NCBI RefSeq assembly: GCF_002251365.1
Contig: NZ_NPJH01000092.1
Span: 39,354 to 103,353 of the forward strand
Length of the DNA: 64,000 nucleotides
Source: Prevotella sp. P3-122
GTDB taxonomy: Bacteria; Bacteroidota; Bacteroidia; Bacteroidales; Bacteroidaceae
Direction: 5' to 3'
This document shows, in pieces, positions 27,022 to 34,847 of the stretch. A program made the position numbers and the translations under genes. The notes below the pieces were generated by a model. It was not told the DNA's origin. It was given only the letters and a program-made list of their open reading frames with translations, and did no database searches. Numbering within the stretch: the stretch's first letter is position 1; every line of letters starts with the position of its first letter.

Positions 27022-28383
27022 ATGACATCAGAGGAGAGAGCAAGTTTTGGTAGTAAGCTGGGGATGATACTCGCCACGGCTGGTGGTGCCGTTGGACTTG
27101 GCAACGTATGGCGTTTCCCATACATGGCTGGTGACAATGGAGGCGCGGCTTTCATAGTGGTGTATCTCTGTTGCGTGCTGTTGCTTGGCATCCCGTGCAT
27201 GCTCAGCGAATTTATTATTGGCCGCCATGGAGCTGCCAACACTTTCAGGGCGTACAACAAGATGTCGGGCGGCAATGCGTGGAAATATGTAGGACTGTTG
27301 GGCGTTGTCACTGGATTTCTCATCACGGGCTATTATGCCGTAGTGTCAGGATGGTGCCTGCAATATGTCTATGCGTCCTTGGTTGGTGAGCTGAAGGGTA
27401 ATCCCCAGTATGTCATGGACTATTTCACTACATTCTCCCACAATCCTGTCCGTCCAGCCATATGGACTCTTGTCATACTGTTCACTGCCCATTTTGTCAT
27501 CATTCATGGAGTAAGGGGAGGCATCGAGCGAGCATCGAAGCTTATGATGCCTACGCTGTTCGTGCTGCTGCTCACCATAGTAGTGGCATCATGCCTTTTG
27601 CCCGGAGCCGACAAGGGTGTTGACTTCCTGTTGCGTCCGGACTTCTCGAAGATGACCAAGAGCATGTTCCTCGGAGCATTGGGACAGTCGTTCTACTCCC
27701 TGTCCATAGCCATGGGATGTATCTGTACCTACGCATCCTATTTCAGCCGGCAGACCAATTTGCTGAAGTCGGCATTGCAGATTTCTGTCATCGATACTAT
27801 CGTAGCCATCCTCGCAGGTCTTATGATATTCCCTGCCGCCTTCTCGGTAGGTGTAAATCCCGACAGCGGCCCGTCGCTGATTTTCATCACCCTTCCCAAT
27901 GTTTTCAATCAGGCCTTTGGCGGAATGCCGGCTGTAGGGTGGGTGGTGTCGTTGCTTTTCTACCTGCTTCTCTCTGTAGCGGCGCTCACGTCGCTGATGT
28001 CGTTGCATGAGGTGAGCACCTCTTTCTTCTTCGAGGAGCTTCACATAACCCGTAAGAAGGGTGCGGTTATAGTGACGGTTTCCTGCGGCATCATCGGCGT
28101 GCTGTGCTCACTGTCGTTGGGCAGCTGGGACTTCCTGCGTATCGGTGGAATGGACCTTTTTGACCTTTTCGACTTCGTTACTGGCCAGATATTCCTGCCC
28201 TTGGGTGGTATGCTGACATGCGTATTTCTGGGATGGTTTGTGCCAAGAAAGACGGTACGCGACGAGTTCACAAGCTGGGGAACAGTGTCGGGAGCGTTCT
28301 TCGGCATCTATCTCTTCCTGTTGCGCTTCGTCTGCCCCTTGGCGATATTGGCCATATTCCTCCATCAGTTTGGAATAATATAG
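27022..28383 (+). CDS. Sodium-dependent NSS (SNF) family transporter, copy A
   Basis: The 453-residue protein is a neurotransmitter:sodium symporter homologue (LeuT fold). The family signature around TM1 is clear: GMILATAGGAVGLGNVWRFPYMAGDNGGAAF. Eleven or twelve hydrophobic helices can be counted, with conserved GQSFYSLSIAMG (TM6) and FPAAFSVGVNPDSGP (TM7/loop). Such proteins couple Na+ entry to amino-acid uptake; the substrate cannot be read. A close paralogue begins 67 bp downstream in the same direction. Confidence 0.92.
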   Translation: MTSEERASFGSKLGMILATAGGAVGLGNVWRFPYMAGDNGGAAFIVVYLCCVLLLGIPCMLSEFIIGRHGAANTFRAYNKMSGGNAWKYVGLLGVVTGFLITGYYAVVSGWCLQYVYASLVGELKGNPQYVMDYFTTFSHNPVRPAIWTLVILFTAHFVIIHGVRGGIERASKLMMPTLFVLLLTIVVASCLLPGADKGVDFLLRPDFSKMTKSMFLGALGQSFYSLSIAMGCICTYASYFSRQTNLLKSALQISVIDTIVAILAGLMIFPAAFSVGVNPDSGPSLIFITLPNVFNQAFGGMPAVGWVVSLLFYLLLSVAALTSLMSLHEVSTSFFFEELHITRKKGAVIVTVSCGIIGVLCSLSLGSWDFLRIGGMDLFDLFDFVTGQIFLPLGGMLTCVFLGWFVPRKTVRDEFTSWGTVSGAFFGIYLFLLRFVCPLAILAIFLHQFGII

Positions 28384-28449
28384 GACACGAGCCGGCAGCT
28401 TACCGTCATCGCTTGCTGAGAAATATTTTTCAACTACAATACTAACATT

Positions 28450-29805
28450 ATGGAACAGAGAGGAAATTTCGGAACTAAGATAGGTGTGATACTTGCAACG
28501 GCCGGTTCTGCGGTAGGACTTGGCAATGTGTGGCGTTTTCCCTATATTACGGGACAGGACGGCGGTGCGGCCTTCATTATGGTTTACCTCTTGTGCATCC
28601 TCTTTCTTGGTGTCCCCGGTATGGTTTCCGAATTTATCATTGGCAGGCACTCGGCCTCCAATGCGGCGCGTGCGTACAAGAACTTGGCTGATGGCAGGCC
28701 GTGGCAGATTATCGGCTACATCGGCATTTTCACCTCAACAGTAATACTTGGCTTCTATGCTGTAGTCGCCGGATGGTGCCTGCAATATCTTCTTTCCTCA
28801 CTCATGGGGCAAGTCAATGGCGATGCGGAATATGTCACGACATTCTTCCGAGAGTTCTCCACAGATGCCGTGCGCCCTTTGGTGTGGACTATTGTGTTCA
28901 TCCTTATAACTCACTTTGTGGTGATACGAGGTGTCAGACGTGGCATAGAGAAGGCATCCAACATGCTCATGCCGACACTGTTCGTGCTGCTCATAATCCT
29001 TGTGGTGGCCTCGTGCATGCTGCCGGGAGCATGGAAGGGAATAGACTTCCTGCTCAATCCTGACTTCTCAAAGATGTCACGGGGTGTGTTCCTCGACGCT
29101 CTTGGACAGTCATTCTTCTCGCTGTCTCTTGGTACAGCCTGCCTTTGTACCTACGCCTCATATTTCAGTAGGCGCACAGACCTTGCCAAGTCTGCGCTGC
29201 AGATTGCGGGCATCGACACCGTGATAGCAGTGTTGGCGGGACTTGTCATCTTCCCCGCCGCCTTCTCCGTAGGAGTAAATCCTGACAGCGGTCCCTCACT
29301 GCTGTTCATAACCTTGCCCAATGTCTTCCAGTCGGCCTTTGGCTCCATGCCAGTTGTGTGTTATGTGGTCTCCATTCTTTTCTATGCGCTCCTGACACTG
29401 GCCGCCCTTACGAGTACCATCTCCATGCACGAGATTGGTACGGCCTTCTTTTATGAGGAATTGCATATATCACGCAAGAAAGGAGCTTGCGTGCAGACAA
29501 CGCTCTGTATCATCATCGGAATATTCTGCTCCTTGTCGTGCGGTGCCGTAGAGCTGAACATCTTCGGAGTCGACTTCCTGGGTTGCTGCGACTACCTGAC
29601 CTCCAACATCCTCATGCCTGTGGGGGCGCTGCTCACATCGGTGTTTGTGGGATGGTATGTGCCAAGGAAGATAGTCTACAATGAGTTCACTAATTGGGGA
29701 ACTCTTCATGGAGCATTCTTCGGCTTGTGGCTCTTTGCTGTTCGTTTTGTGTGTCCGGTGTGCATAATAGTCATCTTCCTCAATCAGATGGGAGTGTTCA
29801 AGTAA
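28450..29805 (+). CDS. Sodium-dependent NSS (SNF) family transporter, copy B
   Basis: A 451-residue paralogue of copy A, alignable end to end by eye with long identical blocks (VGLGNVWRFPY, CTYASYFSR, FPAAFSVGVNPDSGPSL, FITLPNVF). Substitutions lie at helix 1 (AGSAVGLGNVWRFPYITGQDGG) and helix 6 (GQSFFSLSLGTA), near the substrate site in LeuT-fold proteins, which suggests different amino-acid preference. The pair looks like a tandem duplication followed by divergence. A helix-hairpin-helix gene follows after 15 bp. Confidence 0.92.
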   Translation: MEQRGNFGTKIGVILATAGSAVGLGNVWRFPYITGQDGGAAFIMVYLLCILFLGVPGMVSEFIIGRHSASNAARAYKNLADGRPWQIIGYIGIFTSTVILGFYAVVAGWCLQYLLSSLMGQVNGDAEYVTTFFREFSTDAVRPLVWTIVFILITHFVVIRGVRRGIEKASNMLMPTLFVLLIILVVASCMLPGAWKGIDFLLNPDFSKMSRGVFLDALGQSFFSLSLGTACLCTYASYFSRRTDLAKSALQIAGIDTVIAVLAGLVIFPAAFSVGVNPDSGPSLLFITLPNVFQSAFGSMPVVCYVVSILFYALLTLAALTSTISMHEIGTAFFYEELHISRKKGACVQTTLCIIIGIFCSLSCGAVELNIFGVDFLGCCDYLTSNILMPVGALLTSVFVGWYVPRKIVYNEFTNWGTLHGAFFGLWLFAVRFVCPVCIIVIFLNQMGVFK

Positions 29806-29820
29806 GACGAACAGAAGATT

Positions 29821-30723
29821 ATGGAATGGAAGGAATTTTTCTATTTCAACAAGTCCGACCGCAAGGTTCTGCTCCTTATAGCGGTATTCTCCATTGGGCT
29901 TCTGTTGCTCTCGCTGTTCACAAGCGAAAGTGAGGACTTGGGAAAGGCTGCAGACAGTACGGCTGTTGCTGTCGGCGGTGACTCTCTTACTGGACGGCAG
30001 CGTCAGTACGGCAATCCGAACACTCCTTATTATGCTTCAGGCTCTTATAAGCCTGAGCGGTTCCCCTTTGACCCTAATACTGCAGACAGCACCCAGCTGC
30101 TACGGCTTGGACTCCAGTCGTGGCAGGTGCGCAACATCTACAAATATCGTGCTGCTGGAGGTGTGTATACCAAGCCAAGCGATTTCGCCCGTCTGTATGG
30201 TCTTACGGCGAAACAGTATCGTGAGCTGGAGCCATATATCACCATAAGCTCTGACTACCGTCCGGCTTCTGAGCTTGTGGCAAAGGAGACGCCTATGGAA
30301 CGTGATACGGTGAGATACCCAGTGAAGATCTCGCCTACGGAGCATGTCGCCCTAAACACTGCTGATACTATGATGCTGCGCAAAGTCCCAGGTATCGGCA
30401 GTTACTATGCGCGTCGCATAGTCAGCTACCGTGAGAGGCTCGGAGGGTTCGTTGATGTAGAACAGCTTAGGGAGATAGAGGGCTTCCCGGAGGATGCGAT
30501 GAAATATTTCCTTATTACCGATGGCAACATACGGAGGCTGAACCTAAACAAACTAACGTTGGCGCAGCTTAAGGCTCATCCGTACATAAACTTCTATCAG
30601 GCACGCGACATAGTGGAATACCGTAGACTCAAGGGGCCTCTGCACAGTCTCGACGACCTTCGGCTGCTTGCGAACTTCCCTCCGGAAGTCATCAGGAAGC
30701 TCGAACCCTATGTCGAGTTCTGA
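29821..30723 (+). CDS. Helix-hairpin-helix (ComEA-like) membrane-anchored protein
   Basis: The 300-residue protein has one N-terminal transmembrane helix (about residues 16-35) and several HhH repeats: FDPNTADSTQLLRLGL..., LNTADTMMLRKVPGIGSYYARRIVSYRERLGGF and LNLNKLTLAQLKAHPYINFYQARDIVEYRRLKG. Repeats of this type bind DNA non-specifically in ComEA and are also seen in uncharacterised Bacteroidetes proteins. The linker after the membrane helix is low complexity. It is probably cotranscribed with the two NSS genes. A role in DNA binding at the envelope is plausible but unproven. Confidence 0.85.
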   Translation: MEWKEFFYFNKSDRKVLLLIAVFSIGLLLLSLFTSESEDLGKAADSTAVAVGGDSLTGRQRQYGNPNTPYYASGSYKPERFPFDPNTADSTQLLRLGLQSWQVRNIYKYRAAGGVYTKPSDFARLYGLTAKQYRELEPYITISSDYRPASELVAKETPMERDTVRYPVKISPTEHVALNTADTMMLRKVPGIGSYYARRIVSYRERLGGFVDVEQLREIEGFPEDAMKYFLITDGNIRRLNLNKLTLAQLKAHPYINFYQARDIVEYRRLKGPLHSLDDLRLLANFPPEVIRKLEPYVEF

Positions 30724-30742
30724 CAAATGACTTTATGCTATG

Positions 30743-30774
30743 TTTGCATATTTGTTTTTTTATCTGTATCTTTG
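30743..30774 (+). promoter_or_regulatory. Strong Bacteroidetes promoter
   Basis: TTTG (30743-30746), exactly 20 bp, TATCTTTG (30767-30774): a full consensus match. Transcription would start near 30781 and run into the small gene at 30808 and on to 31344. Confidence 0.75.
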
Positions 30775-30807
30775 CAACCGTAAACCACTAATGGTTATCC
30801 TTTAAAT

Positions 30808-31203
30808 ATGTATATGAGGTGCAGGTTTTACATATTATCTCTGTTGGCGACCGTCATTATGATGACGGTTATGCCTGCTGATGCCCTTGCTTCTTCATAT
30901 ACAGGGCAGGAACATCCCTACGGCCGGGATAGGCTTAGTGATGCCGGGCGTGACAGACGTGATAACGGTGCAGCCGCATTCGACGATGCTGTTATGCCGG
31001 CGCGTACTTGTTTGCCGAGGGTAGTAAGGTCTCAGCCCTCTTTTGGCCCTTCGCCTTCTACCGCCCTGTCACGGGGGCACGCCTCTCTTGTCTGCCCGGA
31101 AACAGCTATTCCTGCTTTAGTCAACAACTTGGAAAGTGCACCTTTCCGTTCTGCTGTCTCACGCCTCTATTATGTTATTGCGCTGAGACATATCCTCTGT
31201 TAG
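30808..31203 (+). CDS. Hypothetical small secreted protein (uncertain)
   Basis: The first ~30 residues look like a signal peptide (FYILSLLATVIMMTVMPADALAS, cleavage after ALA), and a perfect promoter lies just upstream. The remaining ~100 residues are Arg/Ser/Pro-rich and resemble no family I know; codon use there is less gene-like than in neighbours. It could be a real lineage-specific gene, a degraded one, or a leader of the following gene. Another open frame (31008-31319) overlaps it and is less likely. Confidence 0.45.
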   Translation: MYMRCRFYILSLLATVIMMTVMPADALASSYTGQEHPYGRDRLSDAGRDRRDNGAAAFDDAVMPARTCLPRVVRSQPSFGPSPSTALSRGHASLVCPETAIPALVNNLESAPFRSAVSRLYYVIALRHILC

Positions 31204-31343
31204 AGTTTTTGCCATACCACATCGTTATTCCGCACCATGACTTAATGGCGCGTGCATCATTATGGAATAAGGGTATAGTCTCTTTACTCCCCTTATCTCC
31301 TCTTTACACCCCTTTTTAATCCATTAACTAAACAAACAATATT

Positions 31344-31745
31344 ATGGCAAAAATAAAGAATTTGCACATGGCAGACGCTGTCATCAGCAATAACGACATA
31401 CGGGTTACATCAACATTTTTCGGATTGGGCGAGAAGGCTACCTATCTGCCCACTGGTAGTAGGATTACCGCCCGTGTTTACGATTACACCGCTTCGGATG
31501 GTGAACGAATGGCGAGCTTGCTCTCGAAAAGTATCGATGAAATCGTACAATTTGTGAAGAATGGCAACATCGTTGCTAATGTACCTATAGGAAATGTGAG
31601 GGCGGAGACTTGTGTCACGGCAGACAACCAGTTCCTTATGGTTCAGCTCTTGCGTTTCATAGATTTTGATTATAGACCGATGACCGACGTGCAAGTGTTC
31701 GTAGGGTCAGACGCAGAGGTTGTAGCCTCATTGTTTGGTGACTAA
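31344..31745 (+). CDS. Conserved-looking hypothetical protein, 133 residues
   Basis: A soluble, balanced-composition protein (MAKIKNLHMADAVISNNDIRV...) with no signal peptide or membrane helix and regular alternation of charged and hydrophobic residues, as in a folded alpha/beta domain. I do not recognise a family or catalytic motif. It follows a pyrimidine-rich leader and may be transcribed from the promoter at 30743-30774. Confidence 0.65.
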   Translation: MAKIKNLHMADAVISNNDIRVTSTFFGLGEKATYLPTGSRITARVYDYTASDGERMASLLSKSIDEIVQFVKNGNIVANVPIGNVRAETCVTADNQFLMVQLLRFIDFDYRPMTDVQVFVGSDAEVVASLFGD

Positions 31746-31856
31746 GTAGGGTGTACAGTTTGATGTACAAAAATCAGTAGCAACGCCCTGAACCAAAGGT
31801 CGCCGGCTGCAAGGAAAGGCAAAGGGCAAAAGCGTTATTTGTCCTGCTGTTATCTA

Positions 31857-31955
31857 CGCTTTTGCGCTTACAGCGCGACCATCACCTACATGAAATAGCC
31901 CAGGGTGTCGCTACGCTCTACCCTGGGCTATGCGCTTTTGCGCTTACAGCGCGAC
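31857..31955 (+). repeat. 23-bp direct repeats flanking a long hairpin
   Basis: CGCTTTTGCGCTTACAGCGC plus GAC occurs at 31857-31879 and 31933-31955, 76 bp apart, both perfect; each contains GCGCT-TAC-AGCGC, a small stem. Between them ATAGCCCAGGGT (31895-31906) and ACCCTGGGCTAT (31920-31931) form a perfect 12-bp stem around a 13-nt loop. Such CCCAGGGT/ACCCTGGG elements are common in Bacteroidales intergenic DNA. The outer direct repeats suggest a small insertion unit or duplication. Confidence 0.75.
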
Positions 31956-31962
31956 AGTTACC

Positions 31963-32010
31963 TGTCCCCTGTACTTCTTGTCCCCTGTACTTCTTGTCCC
32001 CTGTACTTCT
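31963..32010 (+). repeat. Tandem repeat, 3 x 16 bp
   Basis: TGTCCCCTGTACTTCT is repeated three times without change (31963-31978, 31979-31994, 31995-32010). Exact identity points to recent expansion by slippage. Confidence 0.9.
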
Positions 32011-32017
32011 TAAATAC

Positions 32018-32113
32018 ACTTTTAAGGACGAAAAAATGTGTATTGCCGCACTTTTAAGGACGTAAAAGTGTTGGATTGAACATTTTTATGGACGAAAGCA
32101 GTGCGTGATTTGA
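32018..32113 (+). repeat. 32-bp-period iterons before the ATPase promoter
   Basis: ACTTTTAAGGACG at 32018-32030 and 32050-32062, and the variant ATTTTTATGGACG at 32082-32094, are spaced exactly 32 bp apart; similarity continues after each core (AAAA/TAAAAG/AAAGC then GTG). The third copy reaches the -33 region of the promoter at 32124, so the set could be an operator for the downstream ATPase gene. This is three helical turns per repeat. Function is inferred only. Confidence 0.65.
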
Positions 32114-32123
32114 TAATTATTTG

Positions 32124-32131
32124 TATCTTTG
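32124..32131 (+). promoter_or_regulatory. -7 box for the DUF4143-type ATPase
   Basis: TATCTTTG, 28 bp before the ATG at 32159. The box covers an upstream in-frame TTG at 32129, which therefore cannot be the start. No TTTG -33 box is present; the iteron core takes that place. Confidence 0.6.
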
Positions 32132-32158
32132 TCCCCGAAAATCAAGACATTAGGCAAT

Positions 32159-33451
32159 ATGGAAAGAGATGCGTTAAGACAGTTGTATGAATGGAAGGCA
32201 CGAACCAACCGCAAACCGTTGATTATACGTGGTGCGAGACAGGTGGGTAAGACCTGGCTGATGATGGAATTCGCACGTAAGGCATACGACAAGTGGATAT
32301 ATGTGAACTTCGAGGACGAAGAGATGCTCAAGCATGTGTTTGAGCCAGATTTCGACATACCGAGAATCATCGATGCTCTTAGCCTGCGTTTTCATACTGA
32401 TATAGATAAAGACACTCTGTTGATATTCGACGAGATACAAGCTGCACCAAGAGGTGTCACGTCGTTGAAATATTTCTGCGAAAAAGCCCCAGAGTATCAC
32501 GTTGTCACGGCAGGCTCGCTGTTGGGTATATCAATGCATAATGGAGATTCGTTCCCAGTAGGAAAGGTTGATTTCTTGAGTCTCATGCCAATGAGCTTTA
32601 TGGAGGTTCTGCGGGCTGCAGGAGAGGAACGTCTCGCCAAGCTCATTGTGGAGTCAAAATGGGACTCTATTAGATATGTGAAAGACCGCATAGTCCAACT
32701 GCTGCGCTCATATTACTTTGTGGGTGGTATGCCTGAGGCAGTAAAGGCGTACTGTGATGGAATGGGCTTTGATGAAGTAAGGCGCATACAGTCGAATATA
32801 CTCATGACATACGAGAACGATTTCTCGAAACATGCTCCTGCAAACGAGGTTCCGCGAATTAGGATGGTGTGGCACAGCATAACGAGCCAGCTTGCCAAGG
32901 AGAACCGCAAGTTCATCTACGGAGTGTTGCGTCAGGGAGCAAGGGCTAAGGATTTTGAAGTTGCCGTGGAATGGCTTCACGACGCGGGATTGATATACAA
33001 GGTTAATCGCACCAAGAGTGGCGAGATGCCGTTGAGCGCATTTGAGGATTTCGGCACATTCAAGTTATTCATGCTCGATGTGGGACTGATGTGCGCAATG
33101 AACAAGCTTTCCTCAGATGCCATACTTCTCGGCAATGACGTCTTTTCCACCTATCGTGGTGCGATGACCGAGCAATACGTTTGCCAGCAACTTATCGGTG
33201 AGGTTGACTCTATATATTACTGGTCGGCAGACAACTCGCGCGGCGAGATAGACTTTCTCATTCAGAAGGGCGACAAGATAATCCCTATAGAGGTGAAAGC
33301 AGAGGAAAATCTCAAGGCCAAGAGTCTTTCCGCCTTTGTAGCCCGCTATCCCTCACTGCATGCCATCCGGCTGTCGATGTCCGACTATCGTGAGCAGGAC
33401 TGGATGACCAATGTGCCGCTATATGCCGCTTGCAGAATTACAGACAGGTAG
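32159..33451 (+). CDS. ATP-binding protein of the AAA/DUF4143 family
   Basis: The 430-residue protein has an N-terminal AAA-type domain (Walker A GARQVGKT at ~25-32, Walker B LLIFDEIQ near 85-92, arginine-rich box later) and a C-terminal DUF4143 region with a PD-(D/E)xK nuclease-like end: RGEIDFLIQKGDKIIPIEVKAE, where Glu, Asp and ExK fit the nuclease core. These proteins are widespread, multi-copy and functionally unclear; defence, toxin-like or nuclease roles have been suggested. It stands alone behind a repeat-rich leader. Confidence 0.85.
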   Translation: MERDALRQLYEWKARTNRKPLIIRGARQVGKTWLMMEFARKAYDKWIYVNFEDEEMLKHVFEPDFDIPRIIDALSLRFHTDIDKDTLLIFDEIQAAPRGVTSLKYFCEKAPEYHVVTAGSLLGISMHNGDSFPVGKVDFLSLMPMSFMEVLRAAGEERLAKLIVESKWDSIRYVKDRIVQLLRSYYFVGGMPEAVKAYCDGMGFDEVRRIQSNILMTYENDFSKHAPANEVPRIRMVWHSITSQLAKENRKFIYGVLRQGARAKDFEVAVEWLHDAGLIYKVNRTKSGEMPLSAFEDFGTFKLFMLDVGLMCAMNKLSSDAILLGNDVFSTYRGAMTEQYVCQQLIGEVDSIYYWSADNSRGEIDFLIQKGDKIIPIEVKAEENLKAKSLSAFVARYPSLHAIRLSMSDYREQDWMTNVPLYAACRITDR

Positions 33452-33571
33452 ATATCGTCCTTTTGCTTACCGGAAATGTTGTTTTCAAGCATTTTGCTGC
33501 CACTAATTTTCCTTATGGGGACTAATTGCGGATTTGAGAATACATAAAAAACATTCGCTATACTAACTTTC

Positions 33572-33614
33572 TGCATAAATTATTTGGCTGTTTGCATAAA
33601 ACTCCGTACTTTTG
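33572..33614 (+). promoter_or_regulatory. argR promoter with paired candidate ArgR half-sites
   Basis: TTTG (33583-33586), 20 bp, TACTTTTG (33607-33614) is a full promoter. TGCATAAA occurs at 33572-33579 and 33593-33600, 21 bp apart, bracketing and entering the promoter. The 21-bp spacing equals that of paired ARG boxes in E. coli, which suggests ArgR autoregulation; the box sequence itself matches only weakly. Confidence 0.6.
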
Positions 33615-33642
33615 CACTTGTAAACGCATAAACATACATCCA

Positions 33643-34116
33643 ATGAAGGTAAAGAACAATAGAATGGAAGCCTTGAAACTGATTATATCAAGCAAGGAGC
33701 TTGGCAGTCAGGAAGAGGTGTTGAGAGAATTGGAGAAGGAAGGGTTCAAGCTCACCCAGGCCACCCTAAGCCGTGACCTCAAGCAGCTGAAGGTTGCCAA
33801 GGCGGCAAGCATGAACGGCAAATATGTATACGTGCTGCCCAATGAGACTATGTACAAACGTATACACAAGCCACTCTCGGCAACAGAAATGATGCAGATG
33901 CCGGGATTTGTGTCGATAAATTTCTCCGGCAACATGGGAGTCATCAAGACCCGGCCCGGCTATGCAAGCTCGATAGCCTACAACATCGACAACAGCAACA
34001 TCCCCGATATACTCGGCACGATAGCTGGCGACGACACCATTTTCATCGTTATCAAGGAGGGTGTCTCCGAGGGCAGCGTCATAGACGGTCTGAGCAATAT
34101 CATCGACATTAGATAA
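33643..34116 (+). CDS. argR: Arginine repressor ArgR
   Basis: ArgR senses arginine and controls arginine metabolism genes. The start at ATG 33643 (MKVKNNRMEAL) is downstream of the promoter. The 157-residue protein has the N-terminal winged helix (SQEEVLRELEKEGFKLTQATLSRDLKQL) and the C-terminal hexamerisation and arginine-binding domain with GTIAGDDTIF. It heads the arg/pro cluster. Confidence 0.95.
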   Translation: MKVKNNRMEALKLIISSKELGSQEEVLRELEKEGFKLTQATLSRDLKQLKVAKAASMNGKYVYVLPNETMYKRIHKPLSATEMMQMPGFVSINFSGNMGVIKTRPGYASSIAYNIDNSNIPDILGTIAGDDTIFIVIKEGVSEGSVIDGLSNIIDIR

Positions 34117-34172
34117 GGGACAACAGAACAGCATGCGGCCCACAGGATATTGGGCCAAACAATAAGCACACC

Positions 34173-34188
34173 ATGAATTAATATACAT
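34173..34188 (+). promoter_or_regulatory. Candidate ARG box before the GNAT-argG pair
   Basis: ATGAATTAATATACAT matches the E. coli ARG box pattern wTGAATwwwwATTCAw with one mismatch (ATACA for ATTCA), 37 bp before the GNAT start. A second box at 21 bp spacing is not seen. No clear TAnnTTTG is near. Confidence 0.35.
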
Positions 34189-34224
34189 ATATTTATATTA
34201 AGGTAGATAGGAAACAACTAAGAA

Positions 34225-34845
34225 ATGGAAGAAATCAAAGTGATGGTTGCCGACGCCACCCACGAAAAATATGTCGACACCATACTGCAGACCATAGCAG
34301 AGGCTGCAAAGGTCCGTGGTACTGGTATTGCGAAACGGTCGCCCGAATATGTAGCGACAAAGATGAGGGAAGCCAAAGCGGTAATAGCTCTTAGCGGAGA
34401 GAAATTTGCAGGCTTCAGCTATATCGAGACATGGGGAAACAAAACATACGTCACTACGTCAGGACTCATCGTACACCCCGACTTCCGCGGTATGGGAGTA
34501 GCTAAGAGAATCAAGGACATGACTTTCTCGCTTGCACGCACCCGATGGCCACACGCCAAGATATTCAGCCTGACAAGTGGAGCTGCGGTAATGACAATGA
34601 ACTCACAGCTGGGCTACCAGCCCGTAACCTTTGCCGACCTTACCGACGATGAGGCCTTCTGGCGTGGTTGCGAGGGATGCATCAATGTCGACGTGCTTCA
34701 CCGCACAGGCCGGAAATACTGCATCTGCACGGCAATGCTCTACGACCCGGAAGAACATCTGCCTGCAAAAATACCACAGGAGGTAATAAACCGTATACAC
34801 CAAATAGAAAAACAATCAAATAACGACAACAAAAATACCAAATAA
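34225..34845 (+). CDS. GNAT family N-acetyltransferase, candidate for the first step of arginine synthesis
   Basis: The 206-residue protein has the GNAT acetyl-CoA site (VHPDFRGMGVAKRIKD, the Q/RxxGxG/A motif) and the rest of the GNAT fold. It lies between argR and argG with only 2 bp before argG, and no ArgA or ArgJ is seen in this cluster. Inference: it makes N-acetyl- or N-succinylglutamate. The C-terminal tail is Asn/Lys-rich. Length suits a GNAT-type synthase without the kinase-like domain of classical ArgA. Confidence 0.8.
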   Translation: MEEIKVMVADATHEKYVDTILQTIAEAAKVRGTGIAKRSPEYVATKMREAKAVIALSGEKFAGFSYIETWGNKTYVTTSGLIVHPDFRGMGVAKRIKDMTFSLARTRWPHAKIFSLTSGAAVMTMNSQLGYQPVTFADLTDDEAFWRGCEGCINVDVLHRTGRKYCICTAMLYDPEEHLPAKIPQEVINRIHQIEKQSNNDNKNTK

Positions 34846-34847
34846 AT

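Noticed and set aside
31008..31319. 103-residue open frame on the plus strand
   Set aside because: Overlaps the frame with the signal peptide and promoter, begins without a plausible start context and is Cys/Pro/Leu-rich without family resemblance.
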